A DNA stretch of 64,000 bases from Kiritimatiellota bacterium B12222. Lineage in GTDB: Bacteria; Verrucomicrobiota; Kiritimatiellia; SS1-B-03-39; UBA6053. Below are positions 52,691-61,066 of this stretch, in pieces; the first letter of the stretch is position 1, and every line of letters begins with the position of its first letter. Under the pieces are notes generated by a model. That model searched no databases, was not told the origin of the DNA, and was given only the letters and a program-made list of their open reading frames with translations. Made by a program: the position numbers and the translations under genes. The stretch lies in assembly GCA_029719485.1 (NCBI GenBank), contig CP120722.1:1736001-1800000 (forward strand). The letters are read 5' to 3'.

Positions 52691-54142
52691 ATGTCTCAGG
52701 CTGATATTGGCGTTGTCGGACTCGCTGTCATGGGCGAGAATCTCATTTTAAACATGGAAAGCAAAGGCTTTACGGTCGCTTGCTTTAACCGCACTACCTC
52801 CAAAGTAGATGACTTTGTAAATGGTCGGGCGGCTGGGAAAAACATCATCGGGGCTCACTCCGTTGAAGAATTGGTCAGTTCATTAAAAGCACCTCGTAAG
52901 GTGATGATGATGATTAAAGCTGGAGGCGCCGTAGATGCCTTTATTGATCAAGTCATGCCTTTATTGGATAAAGGGGACATCATTATTGATGGTGGCAATA
53001 CACATTTCCCCGATACCGATCGTCGTTTGGCTAAAGTGGAAGCGGCTGGCATGTATTACATTGGTTCTGGCGTTTCTGGTGGGGAAGAGGGCGCTTTAAA
53101 AGGACCTTCCATTATGCCGGGTGGATCTCCCGAAGCATGGGAAGCTGTGAAACCGATTTTTCAGGGCATTTGTGCCAAAACGGAGTCAGGTGAGCCTTGC
53201 TGCGAATGGGTCGGCAATGGTGGCGCTGGTCATTTTGTGAAAATGGTTCACAATGGTATTGAATATGGTGACATGCAGATGATTTGCGAAACCTACCAGA
53301 TGATGAAATCCGGTTTGGGGCTGAGTAACGATGAAATGCATGACATTTTTGCCGAGTGGAATACTGGAGAATTGGATTCTTACTTGGTTGAAATTACGCG
53401 TGATATTCTGGGATATCGTGATGAAGACGGCAATGCCACGGTTGACCAAATTTTGGATACGGCGGGTCAGAAGGGCACCGGTAAATGGACCGCGATTTCC
53501 GCTTTGGATTTGGGTCAACCCCTGACCTTGATTGGTGAAGCGGTATTTGCACGTTGTCTCTCCGCTTTGAAAGACAATCGGGTTGAAGCGTCTAAAGTAT
53601 TACAAGGACCCGACTCCAAATTTGATGGCGACAAAGCGCAAATGATCGAAGATCTGAAGCAGGCCTTGTATGCTTCTAAAATTGTTTCTTACGCACAGGG
53701 TTACGAATTGATGCGTGCGGCGGCCGAAGAATACGGTTGGTCGTTGAACTACGGTGGCATTGCCATGATGTGGCGGGGTGGATGTATCATTCGTTCCGCC
53801 TTCCTGAATGACATTCGTGATGCGTTTAATAACAATCCCGAACTCAGTAACTTGTTGTTGGATGGTTTCTTTAAAGACGCTGTTCACACCGCACAGGCTT
53901 CTTGGCGTCGGGTGATTTCCGCTTCTGTGAATTTGGGAATCCCCATGCCGGCGATTGGTGCGGCGTTGGCTTATTTTGATGGCTATCGTACGGAGCGTTT
54001 ACCCGCGAACCTCTTGCAGGCGCAACGGGATTACTTTGGTGCGCATACCTACGAACGTGTGGATAAACCCCGCGGTGAGTTCTTCCATACGAATTGGACG
54101 GGCCGGGGTGGTGACACTTCCGCTTCCACTTACGACGTTTAA
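52691..54142 (+). CDS. gnd: 6-phosphogluconate dehydrogenase, decarboxylating
   Basis: A 483-residue enzyme of the oxidative pentose phosphate pathway, producing ribulose 5-phosphate, CO2 and NADPH. N-terminal GVVGLAVMGENLILNMESKG binds the cofactor; NRTTSK suggests NADP preference; GSGVSGGEEGALKGPSIMPG and the catalytic KMVHNGIEYGDMQ are intact. GGAG precedes ATG 52691; the longer frame to 52589 is leader. An SDR gene follows after 11 bases, so a gluconate-related operon is plausible. Confidence 0.96.
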   Translation: MSQADIGVVGLAVMGENLILNMESKGFTVACFNRTTSKVDDFVNGRAAGKNIIGAHSVEELVSSLKAPRKVMMMIKAGGAVDAFIDQVMPLLDKGDIIIDGGNTHFPDTDRRLAKVEAAGMYYIGSGVSGGEEGALKGPSIMPGGSPEAWEAVKPIFQGICAKTESGEPCCEWVGNGGAGHFVKMVHNGIEYGDMQMICETYQMMKSGLGLSNDEMHDIFAEWNTGELDSYLVEITRDILGYRDEDGNATVDQILDTAGQKGTGKWTAISALDLGQPLTLIGEAVFARCLSALKDNRVEASKVLQGPDSKFDGDKAQMIEDLKQALYASKIVSYAQGYELMRAAAEEYGWSLNYGGIAMMWRGGCIIRSAFLNDIRDAFNNNPELSNLLLDGFFKDAVHTAQASWRRVISASVNLGIPMPAIGAALAYFDGYRTERLPANLLQAQRDYFGAHTYERVDKPRGEFFHTNWTGRGGDTSASTYDV

Positions 54143-54153
54143 GGAGTAAATGC

Positions 54154-54963
54154 ATGTTTGATTTAAAAGACCAAGTGGCTGTCGTGACTGGCGCCAACGG
54201 CGTATTGATCTCTGAAATGGCCAAAGAATTGGCCGCGCGGGGATGCAAAGTGGCTCTGTTGAGCCGCAATGCGGATAAACTCAAAGATTTGACTGCGACG
54301 ATCGAAGCTGCCGGTGGCACTGCGATTGCAATTGCGGGTGATGTGACCTCTCAGGACTCACTCGAAGCGGCGGCAAAAACGGTGATGGATACCTGGGGTC
54401 GTGTAGACTTGTTGGTGAATGGCGCGGGTGGCAATCATCCGGATGCCACCGCCATGCCCGGGAAAAACACTTTCTTTGATTTGGCACCTGAAGCCTTTAA
54501 ATTTGTCACTGAATTGAATTTGATTGGTACGGTGTTGCCTTGTCAGATCTTCGGGAAAATCATGAAAGAGCAACAGTCTGGAAATATCATTAATATTTCT
54601 TCGATGACGGCTTTCAAACCGTTGACCCGCGTGGTGGGATATGCCGCCGCCAAAGCAGCCGTAAACAATTTCACGGAATGGTTGGCGGTTTACATGGCTC
54701 AGGAAGTGAACCCCGCGATTCGGGTGAATGCGATTGCTCCGGGTTTTTTCCTGACCGAACAAAACCGTTTCTTGCTCACCAATGAAGATGGTTCTTTGAC
54801 CGCACGTGGTCAAACCATTATCGATCACACGCCGCAAGCCCGTTACGGTGAACCTGAAGATTTGTTGAGCACCTTGGTGTGGTTGGCTTCTGATGGCGCG
54901 AAATTCATTACGGGCATTGTAGTTCCCGTCGATGGAGGCTTCCAGGCTTTTAGTGGGGTGTGA
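54154..54963 (+). CDS. SDR family oxidoreductase (gluconate/mannonate-type)
   Basis: A 269-residue short-chain dehydrogenase. Cofactor loop VTGANGVLISEM deviates from the usual TGxxxGIG but is typical of a subgroup acting on sugar acids. Catalytic Ser149/150 in NISSMTAF, Tyr163 and Lys167 in GYAAAKAAV. IRVNAIAPGFF follows. It is co-transcribed with gnd, supporting oxidation of a hexonate such as gluconate or mannonate. Its stop is 3 bases before a 38-bp inverted repeat. Confidence 0.85.
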   Translation: MFDLKDQVAVVTGANGVLISEMAKELAARGCKVALLSRNADKLKDLTATIEAAGGTAIAIAGDVTSQDSLEAAAKTVMDTWGRVDLLVNGAGGNHPDATAMPGKNTFFDLAPEAFKFVTELNLIGTVLPCQIFGKIMKEQQSGNIINISSMTAFKPLTRVVGYAAAKAAVNNFTEWLAVYMAQEVNPAIRVNAIAPGFFLTEQNRFLLTNEDGSLTARGQTIIDHTPQARYGEPEDLLSTLVWLASDGAKFITGIVVPVDGGFQAFSGV

Positions 54964-54965
54964 AA

Positions 54966-55003
54966 ATCGGCATCGGTATCGGGATCGCAATCGGTATCGA
55001 AAC
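54966..55003 (+). repeat. Left arm of hexamer inverted repeat
   Basis: 38 bases made of ATCGGC, ATCGGT, ATCGGG, ATCGCA, ATCGGT, ATCGAA and AC. It pairs with the right arm at 55412-55449 with a single mismatch (sixth base). Together they frame the four-helix-bundle gene. Confidence 0.92.
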
Positions 55004-55020
55004 TACAACACACGGATTAT

Positions 55021-55452
55021 ATGGCTTTTGGTCACGAAAAGCTCGATGTTTATCGTCTCTCAATCGGATATGTCGCTTGGGTTTATGAGCAATCATATAA
55101 CCTAAGTGGCGTTCACCGACCCGCGCGTGACCAGTGGTTGCGGGCGAGTCAGTCTATTCCTTTGAACATTGCCGAAGGCAATGGCAAAACCACCGAGCCG
55201 GACCGGCGACGATTTTACGAAATTGCGCGTGGTTCGGCTTTGGAGTGTGCGGCGATTCAGGATGTACTTGTTGTTGGCGCAGCACTGTCACGTGAACGAA
55301 GTAGAGAAAAAAAGGGTGAATTAGATCGCATGGTGGCGATGTTAAGTAAAATGGGGGGCAGGGGGTATACTGTTCAAGAGTGCGGAACCGAATATGGGGT
55401 CGGGGGCAGTGGTTTCGATACCGATTGCGATCCCGATACCGATACCGATTAA
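55021..55452 (+). CDS. Four-helix-bundle protein (S23 family), second copy
   Basis: A 143-residue member of the same fold family as the gene at 5862. Core matches are the helix HEKLDVYRLSIGYVAWVYEQ, the hallmark RASQSIPLNIAEGNGKTTEP, and GSALECAAIQDVL. The last ~12 residues (FDTDCDPDTDTD) are encoded by the right inverted repeat arm, so the repeat has become coding. The gene with its arms forms a 484-base unit inserted neatly between the SDR and HAD genes. Family function unknown; a nucleic-acid role is inferred from fold relatives such as Avd. Confidence 0.85.
   Translation: MAFGHEKLDVYRLSIGYVAWVYEQSYNLSGVHRPARDQWLRASQSIPLNIAEGNGKTTEPDRRRFYEIARGSALECAAIQDVLVVGAALSRERSREKKGELDRMVAMLSKMGGRGYTVQECGTEYGVGGSGFDTDCDPDTDTD
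55412..55449 (+). repeat. Right arm of hexamer inverted repeat
   Basis: Reverse complement of 54966-55003 with one mismatch. It ends immediately before the stop codon region of the four-helix-bundle gene. Confidence 0.92.
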
Positions 55453-55458
55453 TACATT

Positions 55459-56325
55459 ATGAAATTCACTTTTAAATCTCATCACGATTTTCTGATTGCC
55501 ATCGATTCTGATGGTTGTGTGTTTGACACCATGGAGGTGAAGCAACACGGGCATTTTCATCCGCTGATTATGAAGCAGTGGGGCTTGGAATCGCTTCGGC
55601 ATGAAGTGGTGACTATGGCGGATCATGTGAATCTTCATTCGCAGTTGCGGGGCAGTAATCGTTTTGTGGCCTTGCATCGCACCTTTGAACTGCTGTTGAC
55701 GACGAAGGCGTATGCGGCATCGGGGATCGAGTTGGATTGGGTGGAGCCTTTGGGGGAATGGGTGAAGTCGGAAGCAAATTTGCATCATGAAACCCTCAAG
55801 GTCGCGGCTGAAAAAGATCCGCGTTTGCAAAGTGTGCTGGAGTGGAGTGTGGCGGTCAATAAAGACATCGCCGACAATATGGGGGCGGTACCTTCGTTTG
55901 CGGGGGTGGGGGAGGCGATGAAGCTCATGCGAGAAAAGGCTGATTTGGTGGTGGTGTCGTTGAGTCCGCATCATGCCTTGCAGTCGGAGTGGGGTGGGGC
56001 GGGATTGGCCCCGTTGGTGGATGGGATTGCGGGCTTTGATGTGGGGGGGAAACCCTATCAGTTGGAACTGGCGATGGCGCAAGCGCAGGTACCTCCGGAG
56101 CGGGTGATCCTGATTGGGGATGCGCCGGGTGATTTAAAAGCGGCACGGGCCTGTGGCATTTCATTTTATCCAACTTTGCCAGGTAAAGAGGCGGAGAGTT
56201 GGGCTCAGTTTATGGCCGTAGATTTTGAGCTGTTTCTGGCTGGACGCTATCGTGAGGAGCGGGAACCCACGCATATACAGAATTTTGAAAATTTATTGTC
56301 TGAAGAACCCCCAACAGGTTTGTGA
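55459..56325 (+). CDS. HAD-superfamily hydrolase
   Basis: A 288-residue phosphatase-like protein. Motif I IAIDSDGCVFDT (Asp16, Asp18), a helical cap, motif II VVVSLSPHHA (Ser in place of the common Thr), and motif IV ILIGDAPGDLKAAR are present. It resembles phosphoglycolate phosphatase-type enzymes but is longer at the cap. It overlaps the RluA-type gene (ATGA-like). Substrate unknown. Confidence 0.85.
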   Translation: MKFTFKSHHDFLIAIDSDGCVFDTMEVKQHGHFHPLIMKQWGLESLRHEVVTMADHVNLHSQLRGSNRFVALHRTFELLLTTKAYAASGIELDWVEPLGEWVKSEANLHHETLKVAAEKDPRLQSVLEWSVAVNKDIADNMGAVPSFAGVGEAMKLMREKADLVVVSLSPHHALQSEWGGAGLAPLVDGIAGFDVGGKPYQLELAMAQAQVPPERVILIGDAPGDLKAARACGISFYPTLPGKEAESWAQFMAVDFELFLAGRYREEREPTHIQNFENLLSEEPPTGL

Positions 56326-56957
56326 TGAACGCGGAAATCCCCATTTTATTTGATGATGGGAATTTGTTGGTGGTGAATAAACCTTCGGGACTCTTATCCG
56401 TTCCTGGACGAAAGCCTGAATTGCAAGACTGTGTATGGGGCCGTTTACAGGATCAGTTTCCTGATCGTGAGGTGCTGTTGGTGCATCGTCTGGATCGGGA
56501 TACTTCGGGACTGATGCTGTTTGCGTGTAGTAAAGAGATTCAGGGGAATTTGGGACGACAGTTTGAACATCGGCGTATTCATAAAGAATATGTCGCGTGT
56601 GTACATGGGAAATTACCTGAGGCGTCGGGCGTTGTCGATGGCCCGATCCGCAAAGACTGGACAAAAAATGATCCTCCGACTTATTTTATTTGTCATGAAA
56701 AAGGGAAAGCTGCGGTGACGCGTTATCGGGTGGAAGGGATGGAAGGGGACATCAGCCGGGTGCGGTTATTTCCGGAAACGGGACGCAGTCATCAGTTGCG
56801 GGTGCATATGTTATCGCTGGGCTGTCCGATTGTCGGGGATCCCATTTACAGTCCCGGAGATGGTGGGCCGCGATTGTGTCTACATGCAGAAAAAATTTCA
56901 TTTTATCACTGGATCAGCAAAGAAAAAATGACCTTTGAGGTGTCGGCTGACTTTTAA
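56325..56957 (+). CDS. RluA family pseudouridine synthase
   Basis: A 210-residue RNA-modifying enzyme. The catalytic aspartate is Asp57 in VHRLDRDTSGL. LVVNKPSGLLSVPG at the start and FPETGRSHQLRVHMLSLG near the end are conserved. No S4 domain is present, as in the short RluA/RluC-like (TruC/RluA) forms. Target RNA not predictable. GTG at 56322 or ATG at 56325 could start; ATG preferred. Confidence 0.88.
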   Translation: MNAEIPILFDDGNLLVVNKPSGLLSVPGRKPELQDCVWGRLQDQFPDREVLLVHRLDRDTSGLMLFACSKEIQGNLGRQFEHRRIHKEYVACVHGKLPEASGVVDGPIRKDWTKNDPPTYFICHEKGKAAVTRYRVEGMEGDISRVRLFPETGRSHQLRVHMLSLGCPIVGDPIYSPGDGGPRLCLHAEKISFYHWISKEKMTFEVSADF

Positions 56958-57104
56958 GGAGCGTGGACACGTCTGCCCTAGCGGAAGATCTAGGACGATT
57001 ACGCGAGAATAGGAATGTGTTAACATCGGTTTAAGGAGGCTTTTTTATTGTCGCCCTTGCGCGAAGGAAATACCTGTAAGTTGAACCATCTAAAGAGAAA
57101 ACAA

Positions 57105-57191
57105 ATGATCAAAAAATTAGACCTTCATGACCTGTATCATTTGGTCTCCCTGCGCTTTGAGCCACATCACATAATGCTTTGGACTACATGA
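57105..57191 (+). CDS. Small upstream ORF coupled to the GNAT gene
   Basis: A 28-codon frame (MIKKLDLHDLYHLVSLRFEP, HHIMLWTT) whose stop overlaps the next start by ATGA, as do the two genes after it. An AAAGAG precedes it. It may be a leader peptide, or chance. The wider gap 56958-57104 shows nothing else. Confidence 0.35.
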   Translation: MIKKLDLHDLYHLVSLRFEPHHIMLWTT

Positions 57192-57664
57192 TACGCAACT
57201 ACCAACATGGAGATCATCACGCGATCGCTTCTATTTTCTCGAAGGCCATTCATGAAATTGCTTGCGATGTTTATACCCTTGAACAATGCAATGCATGGTC
57301 AGAAAAGAAACCGAATCCTGAACATTGGGAGAAGCGTTGCGCGAAGAAAAACCCTTTTGTGTTTATCAAAGATGAAAGAGTTGTGGGTTTTTTAGAGTTG
57401 GACTCGGATGGACATATTGATTGCTTGTATGTGCATCCTCAGGAAACGAGAAAAGGAATTGCCTCTGCGCTGATTGATCATGCGGTCAAGGCGAGTATGA
57501 AGTTAGGCCTAACCCGCGTTTTCGTTGAAGCCTCAATTTGTGCGAAACCCGTTTTTGAAAAGAAGGGATTTATAGTTACACGCGAACAGCAGGTGAGTCT
57601 CCGGGGAGAAACCCTCATCAATTATATGATGGAAAATACAAAGCTTTCACCCGCGCTGTCATGA
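57188..57664 (+). CDS. GNAT family N-acetyltransferase
   Basis: A 158-residue GNAT protein. The acetyl-CoA motif is IDCLYVHPQETRKGIASALI, followed by VFVEASICAKPVFEKKGF, the typical domain end. The substrate is unknown. ATG 57188 overlaps the small upstream frame, and its stop overlaps the fused GNAT-esterase gene, so translation of the pair is coupled. Confidence 0.88.
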   Translation: MIRNYQHGDHHAIASIFSKAIHEIACDVYTLEQCNAWSEKKPNPEHWEKRCAKKNPFVFIKDERVVGFLELDSDGHIDCLYVHPQETRKGIASALIDHAVKASMKLGLTRVFVEASICAKPVFEKKGFIVTREQQVSLRGETLINYMMENTKLSPALS

Positions 57665-58812
57665 TCATCTATCGACAGATTATTGAAACTGATATACCGG
57701 CACTCTTTAAGATCCGCATGGCGACTTGGGAGAATGCGGACGGGGCCGAAGCGTTGGCTGCGCTTGGCATCAATCCTGCCTCAGTACTTGCCCGCTTAAA
57801 GAATGGCTATGCGGGTTGGATTGCTTTCTGCGAAGGGGAGGCGGTTGGGTTTTCAATGGCCAATCGTCTCAATGGGGAACTGTGGGTTATCGCGGTCGTG
57901 TCTTCGTTTGCAGGGAAAGGTATTGGAAAGGAACTGATGCGCCAAGCTGAGAGCTGGCTTTTTTCTCATGGGTGGTCGGAAATCTGGCTTACGACCCCTA
58001 GGGATGAAAGTAGCCGTGCCGTCAGTTTTTACCATCACCTTGGCTGGGTGGATTGGAAAATCGAAAGCGACCGTTATTTGAAGAAAACGAATCCACGGTC
58101 AGTCATCAAACTGGAAGAACATATGGTTAGGGGTGCGAACTCGGACATTTCGCGGCTGGTTCGGCTGCAGCGCGGTTCGTCAGAGGAACCCCATCGACTT
58201 TGTCTGTTCCTGGATGGTGAACACTACTGGCGGGATATGGATGCGCTGCCCATCCTTAATGCCCTATGTGAAAGTTTGGATCACCCGCGCATGACTTTTG
58301 CATTTGTGGGGCATCTCAGTGCGGCAGCCCGGCATGTGGATTACACTTGTAATACAGCTTATGCCCATTTTATCGGCGAAGAACTTATGGCGTGGTTAAA
58401 AGCAGAAGTGCCGATGATCCAAAACGAAGGTCATGTCATAGTCGGTTTGAGTTTGAGTGGCCTTATGGCGACTTATCTGAGCCTTAACTATCCGCATCAC
58501 TTTGGGTGTTGCTTGTCCCAATCGGGTTCGCATTGGTGGAAACCTGAATGGTTTGCGGAGATGTCTCGCGCATGTGCACCGATACCCGCAAGATTCTGGT
58601 TGAGTGTGGGGGATCGTGAAACAGAGACGGACGTAACGCATTCGCACAGTGGCATGCTTCAGGAAATTTCCCAGATTGCGGGAGTAAAGAAGGTGGCAGA
58701 AGTTTTAGAAAATAATGGAGGGACGGTTCATCTTCACCTCTACAACGGGGAGCATTCTCTGTTTGCTTGGCGGGAAGAACTCAGCAAAGCGCTGCGTTGG
58801 CTTTTATCCTAG
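57661..58812 (+). CDS. GNAT acetyltransferase fused to an enterochelin-esterase-like hydrolase
   Basis: A 383-residue two-domain protein. Residues 1-150 are a GNAT domain (VVSSFAGKGIGKELM; SFYHHLGWVDW). Residues ~160-383 are an esterase D/Fes-like alpha/beta hydrolase: HVIVGLSLSGLMATYLSLNY with nucleophile Ser264 and oxyanion glycine, SVGDRETETD with a candidate Asp, and YNGEHSLFAW with His364. The two halves may act in sequence on one metabolite, or one may be a binding module. The fusion frame is unbroken. Coupled to a stand-alone GNAT gene. Confidence 0.8.
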   Translation: MIIYRQIIETDIPALFKIRMATWENADGAEALAALGINPASVLARLKNGYAGWIAFCEGEAVGFSMANRLNGELWVIAVVSSFAGKGIGKELMRQAESWLFSHGWSEIWLTTPRDESSRAVSFYHHLGWVDWKIESDRYLKKTNPRSVIKLEEHMVRGANSDISRLVRLQRGSSEEPHRLCLFLDGEHYWRDMDALPILNALCESLDHPRMTFAFVGHLSAAARHVDYTCNTAYAHFIGEELMAWLKAEVPMIQNEGHVIVGLSLSGLMATYLSLNYPHHFGCCLSQSGSHWWKPEWFAEMSRACAPIPARFWLSVGDRETETDVTHSHSGMLQEISQIAGVKKVAEVLENNGGTVHLHLYNGEHSLFAWREELSKALRWLLS

Positions 58813-59239
58813 AGCAGTTTCTATTATATTTGACGGTGATTTGTCATTTAACGAACTGTTTTTAGTGCTGAAAGCACTCATCTCCAAAGCCTAGTCCGTG
58901 AGGGCTAGGAACAATGGACTCTAACTATTGTGAGCCCTGTATGGGCGACTCTTTCACTTGTAGGCCATGCAGATAGAGGGTCGCCCATACAGGGCTCAAA
59001 TGTATTTTTATATTTACACCCGGCCCTGACGGACCGGGCTTTGGAGAGTGCGACTTACAGCCGCAATAAGTCAAATTAAACCGAAAATACTCTAAAGCCC
59101 TTTAAGCGATCCGATCTCGAATCATATTTATAGAAACATGGGATATGATTTTTTTTACTGAAGTCATGGATATCCTTTTCCTCTAAGCAGAGAAATTCAC
59201 GGTTGTATTGTCTGCAGCCAACCCCTAGGAAAGGTAGTC
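58813..59239 (+). repeat. REP-like palindromes in a gene-free region
   Basis: Three palindromes: AAGCCTAGTCCGTGAGGGCTAGG (58886-58909); a long stem with arms GAGCCCTGTATGGGCGAC (58932-) and GTCGCCCATACAGGGCTC (-58998); and CCCGGCCCTGACGGACCGGG (59019-59041). The first and third are variants of the motif in the 33-34 and 36.8 kb arrays. They may end transcription after the esterase gene. No gene seen. Confidence 0.75.
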
Positions 59240-59602
59240 ATGAACGTAAACAAGCGCATTTATATCAGCTTGGGAGCCTACGTGTTGCTGGTCATCGCGG
59301 CGGTTACCGTGCCACGGTTCGCCGCACATGGACAGGATGGCCTTGCCGAAGTGGCGGTGGCGGTCGTATGGTTCCTGCTTTTGGGATTTCTTGCCGTGTT
59401 GACGAGCCTTGTGAGCCTGGTGACCGTGGCGCGGGCGTGGAAGCGCTTGTCCCCACAACATCGAGGGGCCGGGCTTGCCCCTGCCATTCTGTCGGCGGTT
59501 GCGATTCTCTCCCTTATCGTCTTCCTTAACCATAAGGGCTCAGAAGCAGCTGCGATCGATACACGGCCCACGCATGTGACCTCTCCCGCCAAACCGAAAT
59601 AG
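59240..59602 (+). CDS. Small membrane protein, unknown
   Basis: A 120-residue protein with three hydrophobic segments (about 6-26, 38-66 and 81-98) and a polar, proline-containing C-terminus. AAAGG precedes the start. Its codons are richer in G and C at third positions than the genes on either side, so it may be of foreign origin. No family recognised. It could be the last chromosomal gene before the cassette array or an old cassette. Confidence 0.5.
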   Translation: MNVNKRIYISLGAYVLLVIAAVTVPRFAAHGQDGLAEVAVAVVWFLLLGFLAVLTSLVSLVTVARAWKRLSPQHRGAGLAPAILSAVAILSLIVFLNHKGSEAAAIDTRPTHVTSPAKPK

Positions 59603-59971
59603 GGGAGCCCAACCATGCCGAAGACGGCCAAGTCGACGGCAGAACTTCCGGGGAGATTCTCTGATGCTTTCCGAGGCTCGGAACGCAGGGAAGGGACTCT
59701 TTCCGAAGGTCGGAAGGTGGATGGAAAAGTCTATTTGCTGTGGACGGGTCCCTTTTCCCTATTTTAGAGCTATGAATCTTATTACCCTTGAGAGTGTAGG
59801 TCAAATATGCGAAAGTGCATCACGAAACAAAAACAAAACTAATAAATATTAATATTTCCGGGTATATGGAAAAATAAGCACCAAATTAGGTGCATCTCCA
59901 GACCCGGAGAATCACTTGTTACGATTGTGATCTACTTAAGTCTATGGACAAAAGACACTTAGACAGATGAC
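59603..59971 (+). other. Transition region before the cassette array
   Basis: No gene that I can support. The first half is GC-rich with TTCCGAAGGTCGGAA-like dyads; the second half (59800-59900) turns AT-rich, with a small dyad GCACC-N6-GGTGC. It could hold an attI relic or cassette promoter, but no consensus attI was recognised. Confidence 0.35.
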
Positions 59972-60202
59972 ATGACATTTAAAAAAATAAAAGCTTGCGA
60001 GCACTACTATACATATGTTACACTTTGTTTTAGCGTTCAGAGCATGGGGGAATTGCTACTGACGACTAGAACGAAGTGTAACAGTCAGAGGGGCTCGAAG
60101 CTTGTTGATTTTGGAGAAAAGGACATGTCATCAGTCAAAGAGTTTTTGACATTTGAGGCCAGTAGAGCAAAACGTAACCAAAAGATCTTGCGTACATTAT
60201 GA
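59972..60202 (+). CDS. Cassette 1 open frame, unknown
   Basis: A 76-codon frame ending inside attC 1. No similarity recognised and no clear ribosome-binding site. A shorter start at 60125 (MSSVKEFLTF) would leave 25 codons. Cassette genes often end within their attC, which is the main support for a coding role. Confidence 0.35.
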   Translation: MTFKKIKACEHYYTYVTLCFSVQSMGELLLTTRTKCNSQRGSKLVDFGEKDMSSVKEFLTFEASRAKRNQKILRTL

Positions 60203-60242
60203 CGTTGCACGCCATAATGACCGCAAATCTTTAACGTTGACT
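60172..60242 (+). other. attC site 1
   Basis: Starts ACGTAAC and ends GTTGACT. The interior forms a long imperfect hairpin: AAAGATCTTGCGTACATTAT on the left pairs with ATAATGACCGCAAATCTTT on the right. Single-strand hairpins with small bulges are how attC is recognised. Confidence 0.7.
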
Positions 60243-60262
60243 ATAAAGGCCACTGAACAGAA

Positions 60263-60658
60263 ATGGAATTTATCACATACCTCATGATTCCTTTTGCAGT
60301 CTTTCCCGGACTCGGGTGGTTAGCTTTGTCGGCATCAGTTGAACGGGGTTGGTGGGCAGTAAATTGGAAACCCAATGCTGCCTCTCACTTTTTAGTATTT
60401 GCATTTTCAGGTGGTTTCTTTTTCTTTTTTCTCATTGGGCCAATCCTAGGTGAAGCATTAAGAGATGGTCCCGAACTGGGTGATTCTCCAAGATTCAGAC
60501 CTGTATGGAAATGGGTAGTTATTCACATGATGTGTATTTTTTATGTGATAATACCCTGGATAATGATCTTCGTTCGATTCGTATCGCGCAAATGTGCACA
60601 AGCAACTGGCGAGTCAACAAACGACGGCACCGAACCCTTCGGGTCCGGTGCACCTTAA
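60263..60658 (+). CDS. Cassette 2: small membrane protein
   Basis: A 131-residue protein with three membrane helices (about 5-25, 40-61, 86-110); the third lies in WKWVVIHMMCIFYVIIPWIM. The C-terminal tail is encoded by attC 2. No family recognised. Codon use is AT-richer than in the chromosomal genes. Confidence 0.6.
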   Translation: MEFITYLMIPFAVFPGLGWLALSASVERGWWAVNWKPNAASHFLVFAFSGGFFFFFLIGPILGEALRDGPELGDSPRFRPVWKWVVIHMMCIFYVIIPWIMIFVRFVSRKCAQATGESTNDGTEPFGSGAP

Positions 60659-60675
60659 AAGGTGGCATAACGAGA
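60612..60675 (+). other. attC site 2 (degenerate right end)
   Basis: Left end AGTCAAC; central stem GGCACCGAACCC / GGGTCCGGTGC; the right core reads AACGAGAT instead of the expected ACGTTRRRY, so it may be altered or inactive. Confidence 0.6.
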
Positions 60676-60685
60676 TGAATGATTC

Positions 60686-60976
60686 ATGAAATATATAATT
60701 CCCACGTTTGGTCTATCAATAGCAGTATGCTTGGCTGGCTGTAACACAACAAGATCCACTATAGCTACAACCAGAGATGACAGGAATGGTGATGGAAAGA
60801 CCGACCGAATTTGGTTCTCCTACTTGGGTTCCGCAGATCGAGACTACGGGTTTATGGACGAAGATTTTGATGGCTTTTTTGAACTGAAGCGCACCCAAGG
60901 TGTCGCAGTTTTTGAAGAGGAAATCGCACCTCCATTAGAATTATCTGAAATTGAAAATGAACATCCAGAGCAGTAA
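60686..60976 (+). CDS. Cassette 3: lipoprotein with an EF-hand-like loop
   Basis: A 96-residue lipoprotein: signal and lipobox LAGC put the lipidated Cys at about residue 19. DDRNGDGKTDRIWF resembles a calcium-binding loop, and DEDFDGFFELKRT may be a second. The rest is acidic. Secreted and surface-bound small proteins are common in cassette arrays. Function unknown. Confidence 0.65.
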   Translation: MKYIIPTFGLSIAVCLAGCNTTRSTIATTRDDRNGDGKTDRIWFSYLGSADRDYGFMDEDFDGFFELKRTQGVAVFEEEIAPPLELSEIENEHPEQ

Positions 60977-60978
60977 TA

Positions 60979-61037
60979 AGCCAACAATAAAATCGTGCGA
61001 ACCGAGAGTACTCGGTCCGCTCATCTAAACGTTATCC
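60979..61037 (+). other. attC site 3
   Basis: Starts AGCCAAC, ends GTTATCC. Stem GCGAACCGAG / CTCGGTCCGC with an AGTA loop and an unpaired base in one arm. Confidence 0.82.
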
Positions 61038-61066
61038 GCAAACACACGAGAAGGACCTTATTGACC

